A stretch of 64,000 nucleotides of DNA from RGIG6307 sp964424345 (lineage in GTDB: Bacteria; Bacillota; Clostridia; Lachnospirales; Lachnospiraceae): NCBI GenBank assembly GCA_964424345.1, contig CAYRIK010000002.1, forward strand, positions 1 through 64,000, given 5' to 3'. Below, piece after piece: positions 34,351-43,034 of the stretch. The position numbers and the translations under genes are program-made. Position 1 is the stretch's first letter, and every line of letters begins with the position of its first letter. Under the pieces are notes generated by a model, which worked only from the letters and a program-made list of their open reading frames with translations, ran no database searches and was not told the DNA's origin.

Positions 34351-35838
34351 TTAAACCCTAAAACAGCTTCCTCCTACAAATTCTCTGCATATACTGTTGT
34401 TTGGCAGATTTTCACTGCTGATACCAAGAAAATAGTCCAGAAACTTTAATAATCGCTCTGCTTCTGCATAAGACGGATCATCTGGTGTAATATGGAACAG
34501 CAATGGTTCTGCAAATTGCTTTAACACTGCCAATTCATATACTAACGCAGAATTAAACATTACATCAGCACTTTCCTGATATGGGAAAATATTTTCTTCT
34601 TCTCCACGTCTGACGCTTGGCCACATCTGGATGGTCATAGAAGCACTCTGTCCTCTTGTTCTTGCATCTCGTATAATACGACGGATTAAGCGATTATCCG
34701 TAGATGGAATGCGGTTGTGTTCATCAATATTTAAACTGGTCAATGCACTGATATACACTTTAAACTTACTTTCAACCGGAAGTGTATAAGAAAGTTTATC
34801 ATTTAATCCATGAATACCTTCAATAACGAGCAGATCATCTTCTCCTAATTTCAGTTTATGACCATTATACTCTCTTCTTCCTGTTTTGAAATTATAATAT
34901 GGAATTTCTACTTCTTCTCCGCTAAGCAGTGCAATCATATCTTTGTTAAACTGCTCTACATCAATAGCTTCTAAACATTCAAAATTTGGCTTTCCTTCTT
35001 CATCTAACGGAGTATCTGCACGATTTATAAAATAATCATCTAATGCGATTGGATGCGGAACTTTTCCTTGTGTACGAAGCTGAATAGAAAGTCTGTGGCT
35101 AAATGTTGTTTTTCCAGAACTTGTTGGTCCTGCAATCATAACAAACTTTACACCTTCTCTTTGGCAGATCATCTTTGCAATCTCGCCAATCTTTCTTTCC
35201 TGTTCTGCTTCCTGTACTAAAATCAGATCACTGATATCTCCATTACAAATCTTATCATTTAAATCACCAATTGTAGAAATACCAATCTTTTCATCCCACA
35301 AATGACGGTCTTCTAATGTTTTTCTAAGTAATGGTCTTCCTACAAATTCAGGCAATGTATTTAAGTCACTCGCCAATGGAAGGACAAAATAAAATCCACC
35401 CTCTTCCGGAATCAGGTCAAATACTGTAATCTCAGAAACATCTGGAAGTGTTGCACCGTAAAAATAGTCATAATATCCATTCAGATAACATAAATTCAGT
35501 CCATTATTTCTGCGGTAACGGAATAATTTTTCCTTCTCATGCATGCCTCTTGCACGAATGATTTCCATCGCTTTATCTTTAAAGAAAATCTGATTTACAA
35601 TTGGCATTCCTTCTTCTACCAATTCATGCATACGAGTTTTTATCTTTTGCAAGGTGGCCGTATCTAAGTCTGGCATTCCCTTTGTACGAACAAAATATGC
35701 ATGTGCAATCGTATAATCAACCATACAATTCCATACTGCTTTTTCACCCAATACATCAGAAAGAGCCTTACACAAAAGCATAATGGCAGTACGTGTATAC
35801 TGTCGATAATAAACCTGGTCAACCTTTTTCTTTTCCAT
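34351..35838 (-). CDS. uridine kinase-like nucleoside kinase with N-terminal extension
   Basis: 495 aa. The C-terminal half is a uridine kinase/phosphoribulokinase-like domain with Walker A GPTSSGKTTF (about 237-246), ALDDYFINR and VIEGIHGLND. The N-terminal half (about 230 residues) resembles the threonyl-tRNA synthetase-like region seen in many Firmicute kinases of this class (RYRRNNGLNLCYLNGYYDYF). It would phosphorylate a nucleoside. ATG 35838 has GGAGG 7 bases upstream; an earlier ATG has none. It sits between the microcompartment promoter and the nif3-trmK-rpoD-dnaG block and may be the end of that operon. Confidence 0.88.
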   Translation of the reverse strand: MEKKKVDQVYYRQYTRTAIMLLCKALSDVLGEKAVWNCMVDYTIAHAYFVRTKGMPDLDTATLQKIKTRMHELVEEGMPIVNQIFFKDKAMEIIRARGMHEKEKLFRYRRNNGLNLCYLNGYYDYFYGATLPDVSEITVFDLIPEEGGFYFVLPLASDLNTLPEFVGRPLLRKTLEDRHLWDEKIGISTIGDLNDKICNGDISDLILVQEAEQERKIGEIAKMICQREGVKFVMIAGPTSSGKTTFSHRLSIQLRTQGKVPHPIALDDYFINRADTPLDEEGKPNFECLEAIDVEQFNKDMIALLSGEEVEIPYYNFKTGRREYNGHKLKLGEDDLLVIEGIHGLNDKLSYTLPVESKFKVYISALTSLNIDEHNRIPSTDNRLIRRIIRDARTRGQSASMTIQMWPSVRRGEEENIFPYQESADVMFNSALVYELAVLKQFAEPLLFHITPDDPSYAEAERLLKFLDYFLGISSENLPNNSICREFVGGSCFRV

Positions 35839-35878
35839 AAGAAAACCTCCCTGCAAAATTTTTATTGCCGTCTGTGCT

Positions 35879-36667
35879 TTAAGAAAGCACCCAAAACGGC
35901 TCACCCTCTGTGGCCTTTATAACTTCACATTCGGGTAAAATTTTAGAAAAATAATCATACATATATGGAACAAACAATTTTTCAACTCCATAATGACCTG
36001 CATCGATAACACAAACTCCTTGTGCTACAAGATCGATGCCTGTATGATGGTCAATATCCCCTGTAATATATACATCAGCTTCGGTCTGAAGCACATTATC
36101 TGTTAGACTCTTTCCTGAACCTGGGCAGACTGCTACCTCACAGCAGATTGTCTTTGGATCACCAAACACTTTTACAGATGGCACTTGGAATACTTCTTTT
36201 GTAAAATAAGCAAGTTCTTCCAAAGTCATCGCGCCTTTTAATTTTCCGACACGACCAATACCTTCTGTAGCAATTTCATCTTCGTATGTTACCTGCAACA
36301 CCTGTGTATCAATCAATTCCAAACGTTCTGCTGCCGCATCTGCCATACCAATCACATCAAAATTTGTATGCATAGCGTACACACAAATATCCGCCTGTAT
36401 CAGCTTCAACAATCTGTTGCCAAATACATTTTCATCGGTAATACGTTTTTCTCCAGAAAAAATGATTGGATGATGACTTATAATCATGCTGACCTTTTTT
36501 TGAATTGCCTGCTGAATTACTTGTTCTGTAACGTCTACACAAAGCATGATAGATTCAATCTCTTTATTCTGTCTTCCCACCAAAAGTCCAACATTATCCC
36601 ACTTTTCAGCAAAGCTTGTTGGAGATAAATCTTCTACACACTGTATAATATCCTTACAAGTCAACAT
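35879..36667 (-). CDS. NIF3-like dinuclear metal center protein
   Basis: 262-aa NIF3/YqfO family protein, a toroidal hexamer with a two-metal site. Ligand motifs are MIISHHPIIFSG (about 60-71) and YAMHTNFDV (about 98-106), with a C-terminal DIDHHTGIDLVAQG and DAGHYGVEKL set that completes the site. The cellular role is not settled. Adjacent trmK (13 bases upstream on the transcript) and rpoD are the usual Firmicute neighbours. Confidence 0.94.
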   Translation of the reverse strand: MLTCKDIIQCVEDLSPTSFAEKWDNVGLLVGRQNKEIESIMLCVDVTEQVIQQAIQKKVSMIISHHPIIFSGEKRITDENVFGNRLLKLIQADICVYAMHTNFDVIGMADAAAERLELIDTQVLQVTYEDEIATEGIGRVGKLKGAMTLEELAYFTKEVFQVPSVKVFGDPKTICCEVAVCPGSGKSLTDNVLQTEADVYITGDIDHHTGIDLVAQGVCVIDAGHYGVEKLFVPYMYDYFSKILPECEVIKATEGEPFWVLS

Positions 36668-36679
36668 CCTTCCATTCCT

Positions 36680-37393
36680 CTACCTTTCGTATTCTTTTAC
36701 GATTTCTTCCATGACAGAAATTTCATCTGCCAATTCTTTTGCCCTTGCCTGCTGTCCTTCATTTCCCTCACAAAGCTGATCTGCCAGTTTTTGCTTTAAT
36801 CCTATGGAAAACAATAGATACTGCTTTAATACAGGATGCTTTTGAGCTATCAGCAATGGTCCAAATGCAAGTTCTCGTTCTGTCGGCATTTTGCTCTGAC
36901 CTGGCTCTATATACATCATTGGATAGTAAATACCCTGAGCTGGTGCTGTCATATCCTCCTCAAAGACCATATCTTCTTTTACAATATGCCAGCCATTCTC
37001 ATAAATATATCTGCGTACCAGTGCCAATTCTGATTGAGGCTGTAATACAGCCCCTTTCATCTTTGACATGACTTCTCTTCCTTCTGTCATAATACGAACG
37101 ATCAATCTGCCGCCCATTCCGGCACACAAAAATGCATCCGCTTCTCCTGGAACAACTTGCTTTAACCCATCAGACAGACGAAAATCCATCTTTTGTGTCA
37201 TTCCAAATACTTGTGCATTATGCTTTGCCTGCTCTAATGGTCCGACATTTACATCCATTGCAATCATACGCTTTGCAATGTTTTTTTGTAAAAATGCGAT
37301 AGAAACATATCCATGGTCACAACCTATATCACATATCGTATCCATAGCAGGCATCATTTCTACTACTTTTTGTAATCGTTTTGAAAGTTCCAT
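36680..37393 (-). CDS. trmK: tRNA (adenine-22 N1)-methyltransferase TrmK
   Basis: 237-aa SAM methyltransferase modifying A22 of tRNA. SAM motif I is ICDIGCDHGYVSIAF (about 17-31), then AMDVNVGPLEQAKHNA (about 45-60) and a FLCAGMGGRLIVRIM segment (about 87-101) that replaces the catalytic motif of related enzymes. The C-terminal coiled coil is typical. Starts directly after rpoD (2 bases), so translation may be coupled. Confidence 0.94.
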   Translation of the reverse strand: MELSKRLQKVVEMMPAMDTICDIGCDHGYVSIAFLQKNIAKRMIAMDVNVGPLEQAKHNAQVFGMTQKMDFRLSDGLKQVVPGEADAFLCAGMGGRLIVRIMTEGREVMSKMKGAVLQPQSELALVRRYIYENGWHIVKEDMVFEEDMTAPAQGIYYPMMYIEPGQSKMPTERELAFGPLLIAQKHPVLKQYLLFSIGLKQKLADQLCEGNEGQQARAKELADEISVMEEIVKEYER

Positions 37394-37394
37394 A

Positions 37395-38516
37395 TTAGTC
37401 TAAATAATCCTTTAATTTACGGCTGCGGCTTGGATGACGCAATTTGCGTAAAGCCTTTGCTTCAATCTGTCTGATACGTTCTCTTGTAACTTTAAATTCT
37501 TTACCAACTTCCTCTAAAGTACGTGCCTTTCCATCATCTAAACCAAAACGCAATCTCAATACTTTCTGCTCACGCTCTGTAAGTGTTTCTAACACTTCTG
37601 TAAGCTGTTCTTTTAATAATGTATTCGCAGCAGCTTCAGCTGGTACAGGAACAGCATCGTCCTGAATGAAGTCACCTAAATGGCTGTCTTCTTCTTCACC
37701 GATTGGAGTTTCTAAAGAAACAGGTTCCTGACTGATCTTAATGATTTCACGAACACGTTCTACAGGCATTTCCATTGCTTCTGCAATTTCTTCTGGGCTT
37801 GGTTCACGACCAAGTTCCTGAAGGAGCTGACGGCTTACTCTGATCAGTTTGTTGATTGTTTCTACCATGTGTACAGGGATTCTGATTGTTCTTGCCTGAT
37901 CTGCGATAGCTCTTGTGATTGCCTGACGAATCCACCATGTAGCATATGTGGAGAATTTATAACCTTTATGATAGTCGAACTTTTCTACTGCCTTGATCAG
38001 ACCAAGATTACCTTCCTGAATCAAATCTAAGAATAACATACCACGACCAACATAACGCTTTGCAATACTTACAACAAGACGAAGGTTAGCTTCTGCCAAA
38101 CGCTTCTTTGCTTCCTCATCGCCTTCTTCCATACGTCTTGCAAGTTCAATTTCTTCTTCTGCACTTAAAAGAGGTACTTTACCAATTTCTTTTAAATACA
38201 TACGAACAGGGTCTTCAATGCTGATGCCATCTGGAACAGACAGATCTAAATCCACCATATCCAAATCTTCTTCCCCATTTAATAAAATATCATCATCCAA
38301 TGGGATCAGATCATCATCGTCAGAAATTCTTAATACGTCAATACCTGATTTTTCTAACGCATTTACTAATCTTTCCAACTGATCTACGGACAGATTTAAT
38401 TCTGCCATAAATTCTACTACTTCATTATATTCTAATGTTTTATTCTTTTTTGAGCGACCAAGCTCCAAGAGTGCCTTTACTTTTTCTTCGTATTTTGCAA
38501 CCATGTTCTCTTCCAT
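37395..38516 (-). CDS. rpoD: RNA polymerase primary sigma factor
   Basis: 373-aa sigma-70 (SigA). Region 1.1 lies at the N-terminus. Region 1.2 begins at DPVRMYLKEIGKVPLL. Region 2 contains AEANLRLVVSIAKRYVGRGM and KFSTYATWWIRQAITRAIAD. Regions 3 and 4 end with the helix-turn-helix VTRERIRQIEAKALRKLRHP. The ATG at 38516 follows the GGAAGGATGG ribosome site; an upstream in-frame ATG at 38534 overlaps it. dnaG is 32 bases upstream. All the sigma-A promoters listed here match the specificity expected of this protein. Confidence 0.98.
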   Translation of the reverse strand: MEENMVAKYEEKVKALLELGRSKKNKTLEYNEVVEFMAELNLSVDQLERLVNALEKSGIDVLRISDDDDLIPLDDDILLNGEEDLDMVDLDLSVPDGISIEDPVRMYLKEIGKVPLLSAEEEIELARRMEEGDEEAKKRLAEANLRLVVSIAKRYVGRGMLFLDLIQEGNLGLIKAVEKFDYHKGYKFSTYATWWIRQAITRAIADQARTIRIPVHMVETINKLIRVSRQLLQELGREPSPEEIAEAMEMPVERVREIIKISQEPVSLETPIGEEEDSHLGDFIQDDAVPVPAEAAANTLLKEQLTEVLETLTEREQKVLRLRFGLDDGKARTLEEVGKEFKVTRERIRQIEAKALRKLRHPSRSRKLKDYLD

Positions 38517-38548
38517 TTTGGTCCATCCTTCCATTATTTAGTATGAGC

Positions 38549-40321
38549 TTAAGAAAGTAAAATATGTACTTTTGCAAGCTCTTCTAACGCTCTTTTTCCA
38601 TCTATTACCTGCTGAAGTGCCATAACATCACTGCCAAGCCTCTGCGTGTAATATTCGTAACTATTTTTTTTGACGGCATATACAATATCATGCAATGCCT
38701 TTTCTTTATCCTGTATGCTCTCTATCCCATCTAATTTGGTATGAAATACTTCTGCAGCCTTTCTTTGCTGTTCTTCTTCTGTGAAATGAGATAAAATAGC
38801 TGCTGGATTATAAGTACCAGCCTCTAAATCTGCAAATAATAACTCTGCCACCTTGCCATACAGCTCCTCTGTAAAATCAGAAGGCTTGATATATTTTGCA
38901 ATATGCTTATATATCTCAGGCTCATCGGTAATCCACGTCAGCAATATCCTCTGCGTACGCTTTTTATGATCTTCTGCAGTCTGCCTCTTTGAAACAGCAG
39001 GCTTTGGACGCTCTATAGGGCTTGCACCGCCTGTCTGTGCCGCATACTGATTTACAAGACTGCGTAAATTTTCAAATCCGATGTGATATTCCTGTGCTGC
39101 TGCCTGAATATAATTTTCCCTTTCAATATCCATAGAAAATTTACATAACTTTTTGGCAATCTCTTTATAAAATTTTGTTTTGTCATCTGGGTCATCAAGA
39201 TTATACTCTCTTTTTAACATGCGTATTTCAAACATAAAGCTGTTTTCCGCACATTTGATTCGTTCTGCAAACGCCTCTTTTCCCAAATGCTTCATAAATT
39301 CATCGGGGTCCTTATATGGCTCTAAATTAATTACCTTGCCAGTAAGCCCTGTCTGTCTTAATATTTCTAATGCTCGCAATGCAGCTTTGACTCCTGCTTC
39401 GTCACTGTCATAGCTTAAAAGCACTTCATCCGCATAACGTCTGAGCAAACTTGCCTGTCCCGGTGTAAATGCCGTACCAAGACTTGCTACTGCCTGTGTA
39501 AAGCCAGCCTGATGCATTGCAATTACATCCATATATCCTTCACACAGTATAAAATTGCCTGCTCGGCTCGTTCTGGCAAAATTTAATCCATACAGATTTC
39601 GGCTCTTATCAAAGATCATCGTTTCCGGACTGTTTAAATACTTTGGTTTTGCATCTCCCATAACACGTCCGCCAAATCCGATTACCTTATGATTTACATC
39701 TTGAATCGGAAACATGACTCTGTTCCAAAATTTGTCATGGATTCCATATTTTTCATCTATCGTTGACAGTCCTGCTTCTACCAACAATTCATCACTATAA
39801 CCTTTTCTTTTTAAATATTGTGTAAGGTCATCCGGTGTCTTTAATGCATATCCAAGACCGAATTTATGCATCGTCTCATCGGTAAGCTGTCTGTCTGTAA
39901 AATAAGTACGTCCCTGTGTTCCACGCTCAGAACGAAGCTGATAATAAAAATATTTTGCAGCTTCTTTATTTACCTCAAGCAGTTTATTACGCTTATTCTG
40001 CCTGTCTTTGTTTTCTTTTGTATACTCGATTTCAGGCAATGTCATACCTGCACGCTCTGCCAAAAACTTTACTGCCTCTGGAAACGTATAATTTTCATAA
40101 TTCATAATGAAACTGATTACATTGCCCCCTGCTCCGCAGCCAAAACAATAATAAATCTGTTTATGACCGGAAACAGAAAAAGAAGGACTTTTTTCATTAT
40201 GAAACGGACATAGCCCAAAATAAGAACTGCCTTTTTTTTGGATTTTGACATAACTGCCAATTACATCCACTATATCATTTTTTGTCCTAACTTCTTCTAT
40301 GATTTCATCAGGATAATACAT
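38549..40321 (-). CDS. dnaG: DNA primase
   Basis: 590-aa bacterial primase that makes RNA primers at the replication fork. The N-terminal zinc finger has C38, H41, C59 and C62 (CPFHNEKSPSF and CFGCG). The catalytic core includes VMGDAKPKYLNSPET and the TOPRIM domain with LCEGYMDVIAMHQAG and LSYDSDEAG. The C-terminal helicase-binding region is present. First gene of dnaG-rpoD-trmK-nif3, the macromolecular synthesis order common in clostridia. Confidence 0.98.
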   Translation of the reverse strand: MYYPDEIIEEVRTKNDIVDVIGSYVKIQKKGSSYFGLCPFHNEKSPSFSVSGHKQIYYCFGCGAGGNVISFIMNYENYTFPEAVKFLAERAGMTLPEIEYTKENKDRQNKRNKLLEVNKEAAKYFYYQLRSERGTQGRTYFTDRQLTDETMHKFGLGYALKTPDDLTQYLKRKGYSDELLVEAGLSTIDEKYGIHDKFWNRVMFPIQDVNHKVIGFGGRVMGDAKPKYLNSPETMIFDKSRNLYGLNFARTSRAGNFILCEGYMDVIAMHQAGFTQAVASLGTAFTPGQASLLRRYADEVLLSYDSDEAGVKAALRALEILRQTGLTGKVINLEPYKDPDEFMKHLGKEAFAERIKCAENSFMFEIRMLKREYNLDDPDDKTKFYKEIAKKLCKFSMDIERENYIQAAAQEYHIGFENLRSLVNQYAAQTGGASPIERPKPAVSKRQTAEDHKKRTQRILLTWITDEPEIYKHIAKYIKPSDFTEELYGKVAELLFADLEAGTYNPAAILSHFTEEEQQRKAAEVFHTKLDGIESIQDKEKALHDIVYAVKKNSYEYYTQRLGSDVMALQQVIDGKRALEELAKVHILLS

Positions 40322-40344
40322 GAAAATCTTCCTTTTCTAATTTA

Positions 40345-40377
40345 TTACCGGAAATGACAAATTTCCAGTATACAAAA
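40345..40377. repeat. copy 1 of the GGAAAT-ATTTCC palindromic repeat
   Basis: GGAAATGACAAATTTCC followed by AGTATA and an A-run, in the dnaG leader. It matches the third copy at 43019-43058 (AGGAAATGAGTAATTTCCT then AGTATA) and, less well, 41606-41645. Confidence 0.4.
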
Positions 40378-40441
40378 TATATTCTGTGTTAACCCCTAAA
40401 ATTCCTTTTTTTACTTTATTTTTCACACAATTAACACAAAC

Positions 40442-41140
40442 TTATCCTACTACACTCATAAAAATTGGTACAATGATTACCGTTAAGATACCTGTCACTA
40501 CGATTGCAAGACTGCTCATGGCTCCCTGTACCTCTCCAATCTCTAATGCTTTGCTTGTACCAATCGCATGAGAAGCACTTCCCATACCAAGTCCAAATGC
40601 AACTGGATTTTTTACTTTGATCAAACGAAGTACCATTGGACCTACCATATTTCCTAAAATACCTGCAATAGAAAGACCAATAATCGTTACACCCTGTACA
40701 CCTGCAAGTTCAGAAGTAACGCCAAGTGCAATCGCAGTCGTTACACTCTTGCCCATCAAAGAATTTCTAAGTATTTCATTTAAACCAAATAACTGTGATA
40801 ATCCAAAAATAGTAATACAATGTGCAATCACACCACAAGTAATACTAATTACAATTGCTGCAATATTTTCTTTTAATGTCTTTATCTGACGATACAATGG
40901 TACTGCAAGACAAACCGTCAGTGGCGTCAGGAAATTTCCAATCATAGAAGCACCCTGATTATATGTATCATAAGAAATACCCGTTGCCATCAAAAATACC
41001 ATGATTACAAAAATAGAAATCAATAATGGGTTAAAAATAGGAAGCGGCCATTTCTTTTGAATTTTTACCGCCATTAAATATACAAAGATAGTAACAACTA
41101 CCCCAAAATAAATTGAATTAGAAAAATACGCCTGCATCAC
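40442..41140 (-). CDS. lrgB: LrgB family membrane protein
   Basis: 232-aa LrgB/CidB protein with 6-7 membrane segments. The family pattern GKSVTTAIALGVTSELAG (about 129-146) and the end GLGMGSASHAIGTSKALEIG (about 183-202) are present. LrgAB pairs modulate cell lysis and export pyruvate-like acids in some species. It overlaps lrgA by 4 bases (ATGA type), so translation is coupled. Confidence 0.93.
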   Translation of the reverse strand: MMQAYFSNSIYFGVVVTIFVYLMAVKIQKKWPLPIFNPLLISIFVIMVFLMATGISYDTYNQGASMIGNFLTPLTVCLAVPLYRQIKTLKENIAAIVISITCGVIAHCITIFGLSQLFGLNEILRNSLMGKSVTTAIALGVTSELAGVQGVTIIGLSIAGILGNMVGPMVLRLIKVKNPVAFGLGMGSASHAIGTSKALEIGEVQGAMSSLAIVVTGILTVIIVPIFMSVVG

Positions 41141-41493
41141 TTCTTTCCTTCCTTTATTTTCATAATCACCTGTGCTATAAGTCCAGTCACTGCCATAACG
41201 ACCAATGTAGAAACAATACTGATGACACAGATTGCTAAAACATTACCTTTAATCACATCAAAGCTGTTCATAAGTCCTACACAAGATGGAACAAAGAAAA
41301 TTCCCATCATACTAAGCATAAAATCTGCTGTTTCTTCTATCATTTCTACTTTAACTACACCTGCAAGCAATAAAATCATCATCAATACAAGACCATATAC
41401 ACTTGCTGGAATTGGAAGCGGAAGTACAGCATACAACAACTCGCCGATGCAGCTTACGCCAGCAATAATACCAAATTGTTTAAAATATTTCAT
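41137..41493 (-). CDS. lrgA: LrgA/CidA family holin-like protein
   Basis: 118-aa membrane protein with four segments and the family's YGLVLMMILLLAGVVKVEMIE core (quoted in part). The ATG at 41493 has AGAGGAG 6 bases upstream; the ATG at 41523 precedes that site and is less likely. Its promoter lies at 41522-41550. First gene of lrgAB. Confidence 0.9.
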   Translation of the reverse strand: MKYFKQFGIIAGVSCIGELLYAVLPLPIPASVYGLVLMMILLLAGVVKVEMIEETADFMLSMMGIFFVPSCVGLMNSFDVIKGNVLAICVISIVSTLVVMAVTGLIAQVIMKIKEGKK

Positions 41494-41521
41494 AATCTTC
41501 TCCTCTTTTCTTTTACCTACC

Positions 41522-41550
41522 ATAATATTCTATTTTGACAGTTTTTTCAA
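41522..41550 (-). promoter_or_regulatory. lrgAB promoter
   Basis: TTGAAA (41550-41545), 17 bases, TATTAT (41527-41522) on the minus strand, 29 bases before the lrgA start. Confidence 0.65.
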
Positions 41551-41605
41551 TCTTATTTATAAAATCCATTTTTTAAGATAAATATCTACCTGTATCCTCA
41601 CAGAA

Positions 41606-41645
41606 CGTTTTTGTACACTGGAAAATGAATATTTTCCTAATAGAC
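41606..41645. repeat. copy 2 of the dispersed palindromic repeat
   Basis: CGTTTTTG, then GGAAAATGAATATTTTCC, a hairpin-forming unit. About 30 of 40 bases match the copy at 43019-43058, beginning with the same CGTTTTTG. It lies between lrgA and the tRNA terminator. Confidence 0.45.
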
Positions 41646-41652
41646 AAAAAAA

Positions 41653-41674
41653 GAGCAAATCTTTCGATTTGCTC
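41653..41674 (-). terminator. tRNA-Leu terminator
   Basis: GAGCAAATC (41653-41661), TTTC loop, GATTTGCTC (41666-41674), followed on the minus strand by seven T. Confidence 0.88.
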
Positions 41675-41687
41675 TCCTCATTTTCAC

Positions 41688-41772
41688 TGCGGAAGATGGG
41701 ACTTGAACCCACACGACTGCAATAGCCACAAGATCCTTAGTCTTGCTCGTCTGCCAGTTCCGACACTTCCGC
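41688..41772 (-). tRNA. tRNA-Leu, anticodon AAG
   Basis: An 85-nt class II tRNA reads GCGGAAGTGTCGG from position 41772. Acceptor stem GCGGAAG pairs with CTTCCGC, with discriminator A. The D arm is TCG/CGA. The anticodon stem CAAGA/TCTTG encloses CTAAGGA, so the anticodon is AAG (U33, G37). A long variable arm, expected for leucine, is followed by T arm GTGGG/CCCAT with TTCAAGT. CCA is not encoded. A34 would need deamination to inosine to read CUU/CUC. Confidence 0.93.
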
Positions 41773-41868
41773 GTTTCTGTTTGTTACTCGTGTTCGCCAC
41801 AAGCAAGTATTATATTACATGATGTTCTATGATTTGTCAACACTTTTTTTAAAAAATTTTTTATTTTT

Positions 41869-42006
41869 TTATTTTTCTGATTTTTCGTTTTTTTCACGCT
41901 TTGACAAAGCCCTATCTGCCCTCGCACCAACCACGATACAGCAATACAATATAAACATATACACAATCAAAAATACGATACCTATTACGATCAACACAGC
42001 CTTCAT
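41869..42006 (-). CDS. 45-aa single-helix membrane protein
   Basis: Too short for most gene calling. The N-terminus MKAVLIVIGIVFLIVYMFIL begins a single membrane helix (residues 3-27), ending with YCCIVVGARADRALSKR and a charged tail. AGGTG lies 5 bases before the ATG. This pattern (one helix, Cys-Cys, a Gly-Ala/Ser-Arg-Ala-Asp-Arg turn, basic tail) recurs in small clostridial proteins that I have seen without known role. Located between the tRNA and the VanZ gene. Confidence 0.6.
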   Translation of the reverse strand: MKAVLIVIGIVFLIVYMFILYCCIVVGARADRALSKREKNEKSEK

Positions 42007-42067
42007 ATTTCACCTACTCTGTTTTTCGTATAGTATGTGCCAAAAGAGATATCTTAAACATACGTTT

Positions 42068-42544
42068 TTATTTTTTATGTATATATGCCATTCTTTCCAT
42101 ACTCTTCCAAATAATCCAACCAAGCAATGTTCCAATAGTATTGGTCATCACATCATCTACTTGACAATACCCTCTCTGTGTAATCAACTGACTAAGTTCG
42201 ATTGCACAAGAACTGAAACATCCTATTCCTACACAAATCCACGCTTTCTGCATCTTTTCAAATACCATAGGCATCAAAAAACCAAATGGAACAAATAATA
42301 AAATATTTTCTATAAACAATGCATGTGTAATCGAAGTATGACCCCACGTTTCAAATAAAATCCAATCTATCCCCTTACGACTTCCTGGTTCTCTGGAAAA
42401 AAATGTCATTTCAAGTACTACTTCTAAATAAATAGAGGATAAAATTGCTGCCAATAATTTTTTTTGTGAAAAAGCATGCTTCACATTCACTTTTCGTATA
42501 CGACATACAATAAAACTTATTACAACTATAATGGCAGTGAGCAC
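42068..42544 (-). CDS. VanZ-like family membrane protein (5' end uncertain)
   Basis: 158 aa from the GTG at 42544. Four membrane segments and the VanZ pattern ENILLFVPFGFLMPMVF, then SCAIELSQLITQRGYCQVDDVMTNTIGTLLG (key residues E, Q, D, D, N, G; quoted in part). VanZ-like proteins are linked to glycopeptide tolerance or envelope work. The reading frame stays open 30 codons further upstream and reads like the family's N-terminus (DLEKPISYLAPAIV). A good ribosome site AGAGG leads there to GTG (42634) directly followed by TAA. So the true start is a rare ATT/ATA codon, or codon 2 has mutated to stop. Confidence 0.8.
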   Translation of the reverse strand: MLTAIIVVISFIVCRIRKVNVKHAFSQKKLLAAILSSIYLEVVLEMTFFSREPGSRKGIDWILFETWGHTSITHALFIENILLFVPFGFLMPMVFEKMQKAWICVGIGCFSSCAIELSQLITQRGYCQVDDVMTNTIGTLLGWIIWKSMERMAYIHKK

Positions 42545-42665
42545 TATCGCTGGTGCTAAATAACTAATCGGCTTTTCCAGATCTTTTATAATATTTCTGC
42601 ATATTCTTCTTGCTAAATCACTAATTTTTTACACCAACCTTTTCCTCTAAAATATCTTTCTTTCG

Positions 42666-42694
42666 ATTTTAGCATTGAATATTACAAATAGCAA
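42666..42694 (-). promoter_or_regulatory. promoter of the VanZ-like gene
   Basis: TTGCTA (42694-42689), 17 bases, TAAAAT (42671-42666). Transcription would begin near 42660, 25 bases before the GTG-TAA pair at 42634. Confidence 0.55.
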
Positions 42695-42729
42695 GGTAAG
42701 AACATCTGTATTTTAGAAATAATAAACAA

Positions 42730-42768
42730 CCTAAAACGAGCCAGTGCAAAGCACTGACTCGTTTTAGG
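42730..42768. repeat. 39-nt near-perfect inverted repeat
   Basis: CCTAAAACGAG-CCAGTGC-AAA-GCACTGA-CTCGTTTTAGG; the stem has one mismatch pair (C/A) and an AAA loop. There is no T-run on either side, so it is not a standard terminator. A second small hairpin (ATACCT-TT-AGGTA) follows before a GGAGG at 42803-ish. Confidence 0.7.
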
Positions 42769-42809
42769 AAAAACATACCTTTAGGTACGATTTTGGAGGT
42801 TGAAGATTT

Positions 42810-43034
42810 ATGATGTTATTGTACAACTTCTTTCTCAAAAATGCAATAGTTATTTTTTACTTTTTGTATTTTTCTTTATTTTTCCCAAAAACCTCTTTTT
42901 TGTTTTTAAAACTTTTTAACAATTCGATATTTCATTCCGCAATTATAAGACTAAACACATTTTCTTCCACTTACTACTTTCTCATTCAAGAAAACTTGCT
43001 CCACTTTGCTGAGCCGAGCGTTTTTGCATGCTAG
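42810..43034 (+). CDS. doubtful 74-aa Phe/Leu-rich ORF
   Basis: GGAGG precedes the ATG by 10 bases. The product is hydrophobic and phenylalanine-rich with no family match, and its last eight residues (AEPSVFAC) come from the repeat at 43019-43058. The region from 42695 to 43057 holds no other gene signal. The ORF may be real or part of a non-coding element. Confidence 0.2.
   Translation: MMLLYNFFLKNAIVIFYFLYFSLFFPKTSFLFLKLFNNSIFHSAIIRLNTFSSTYYFLIQENLLHFAEPSVFAC

Noticed and set aside
41784..41966. 60-codon minus-strand ORF
   Set aside because: It lacks a ribosome site and overlaps, in another frame, the better supported 45-aa membrane protein gene.
42730..42768. Inverted repeat as part of a CRISPR array
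   Set aside because: Only one copy, no spacers and no cas genes.
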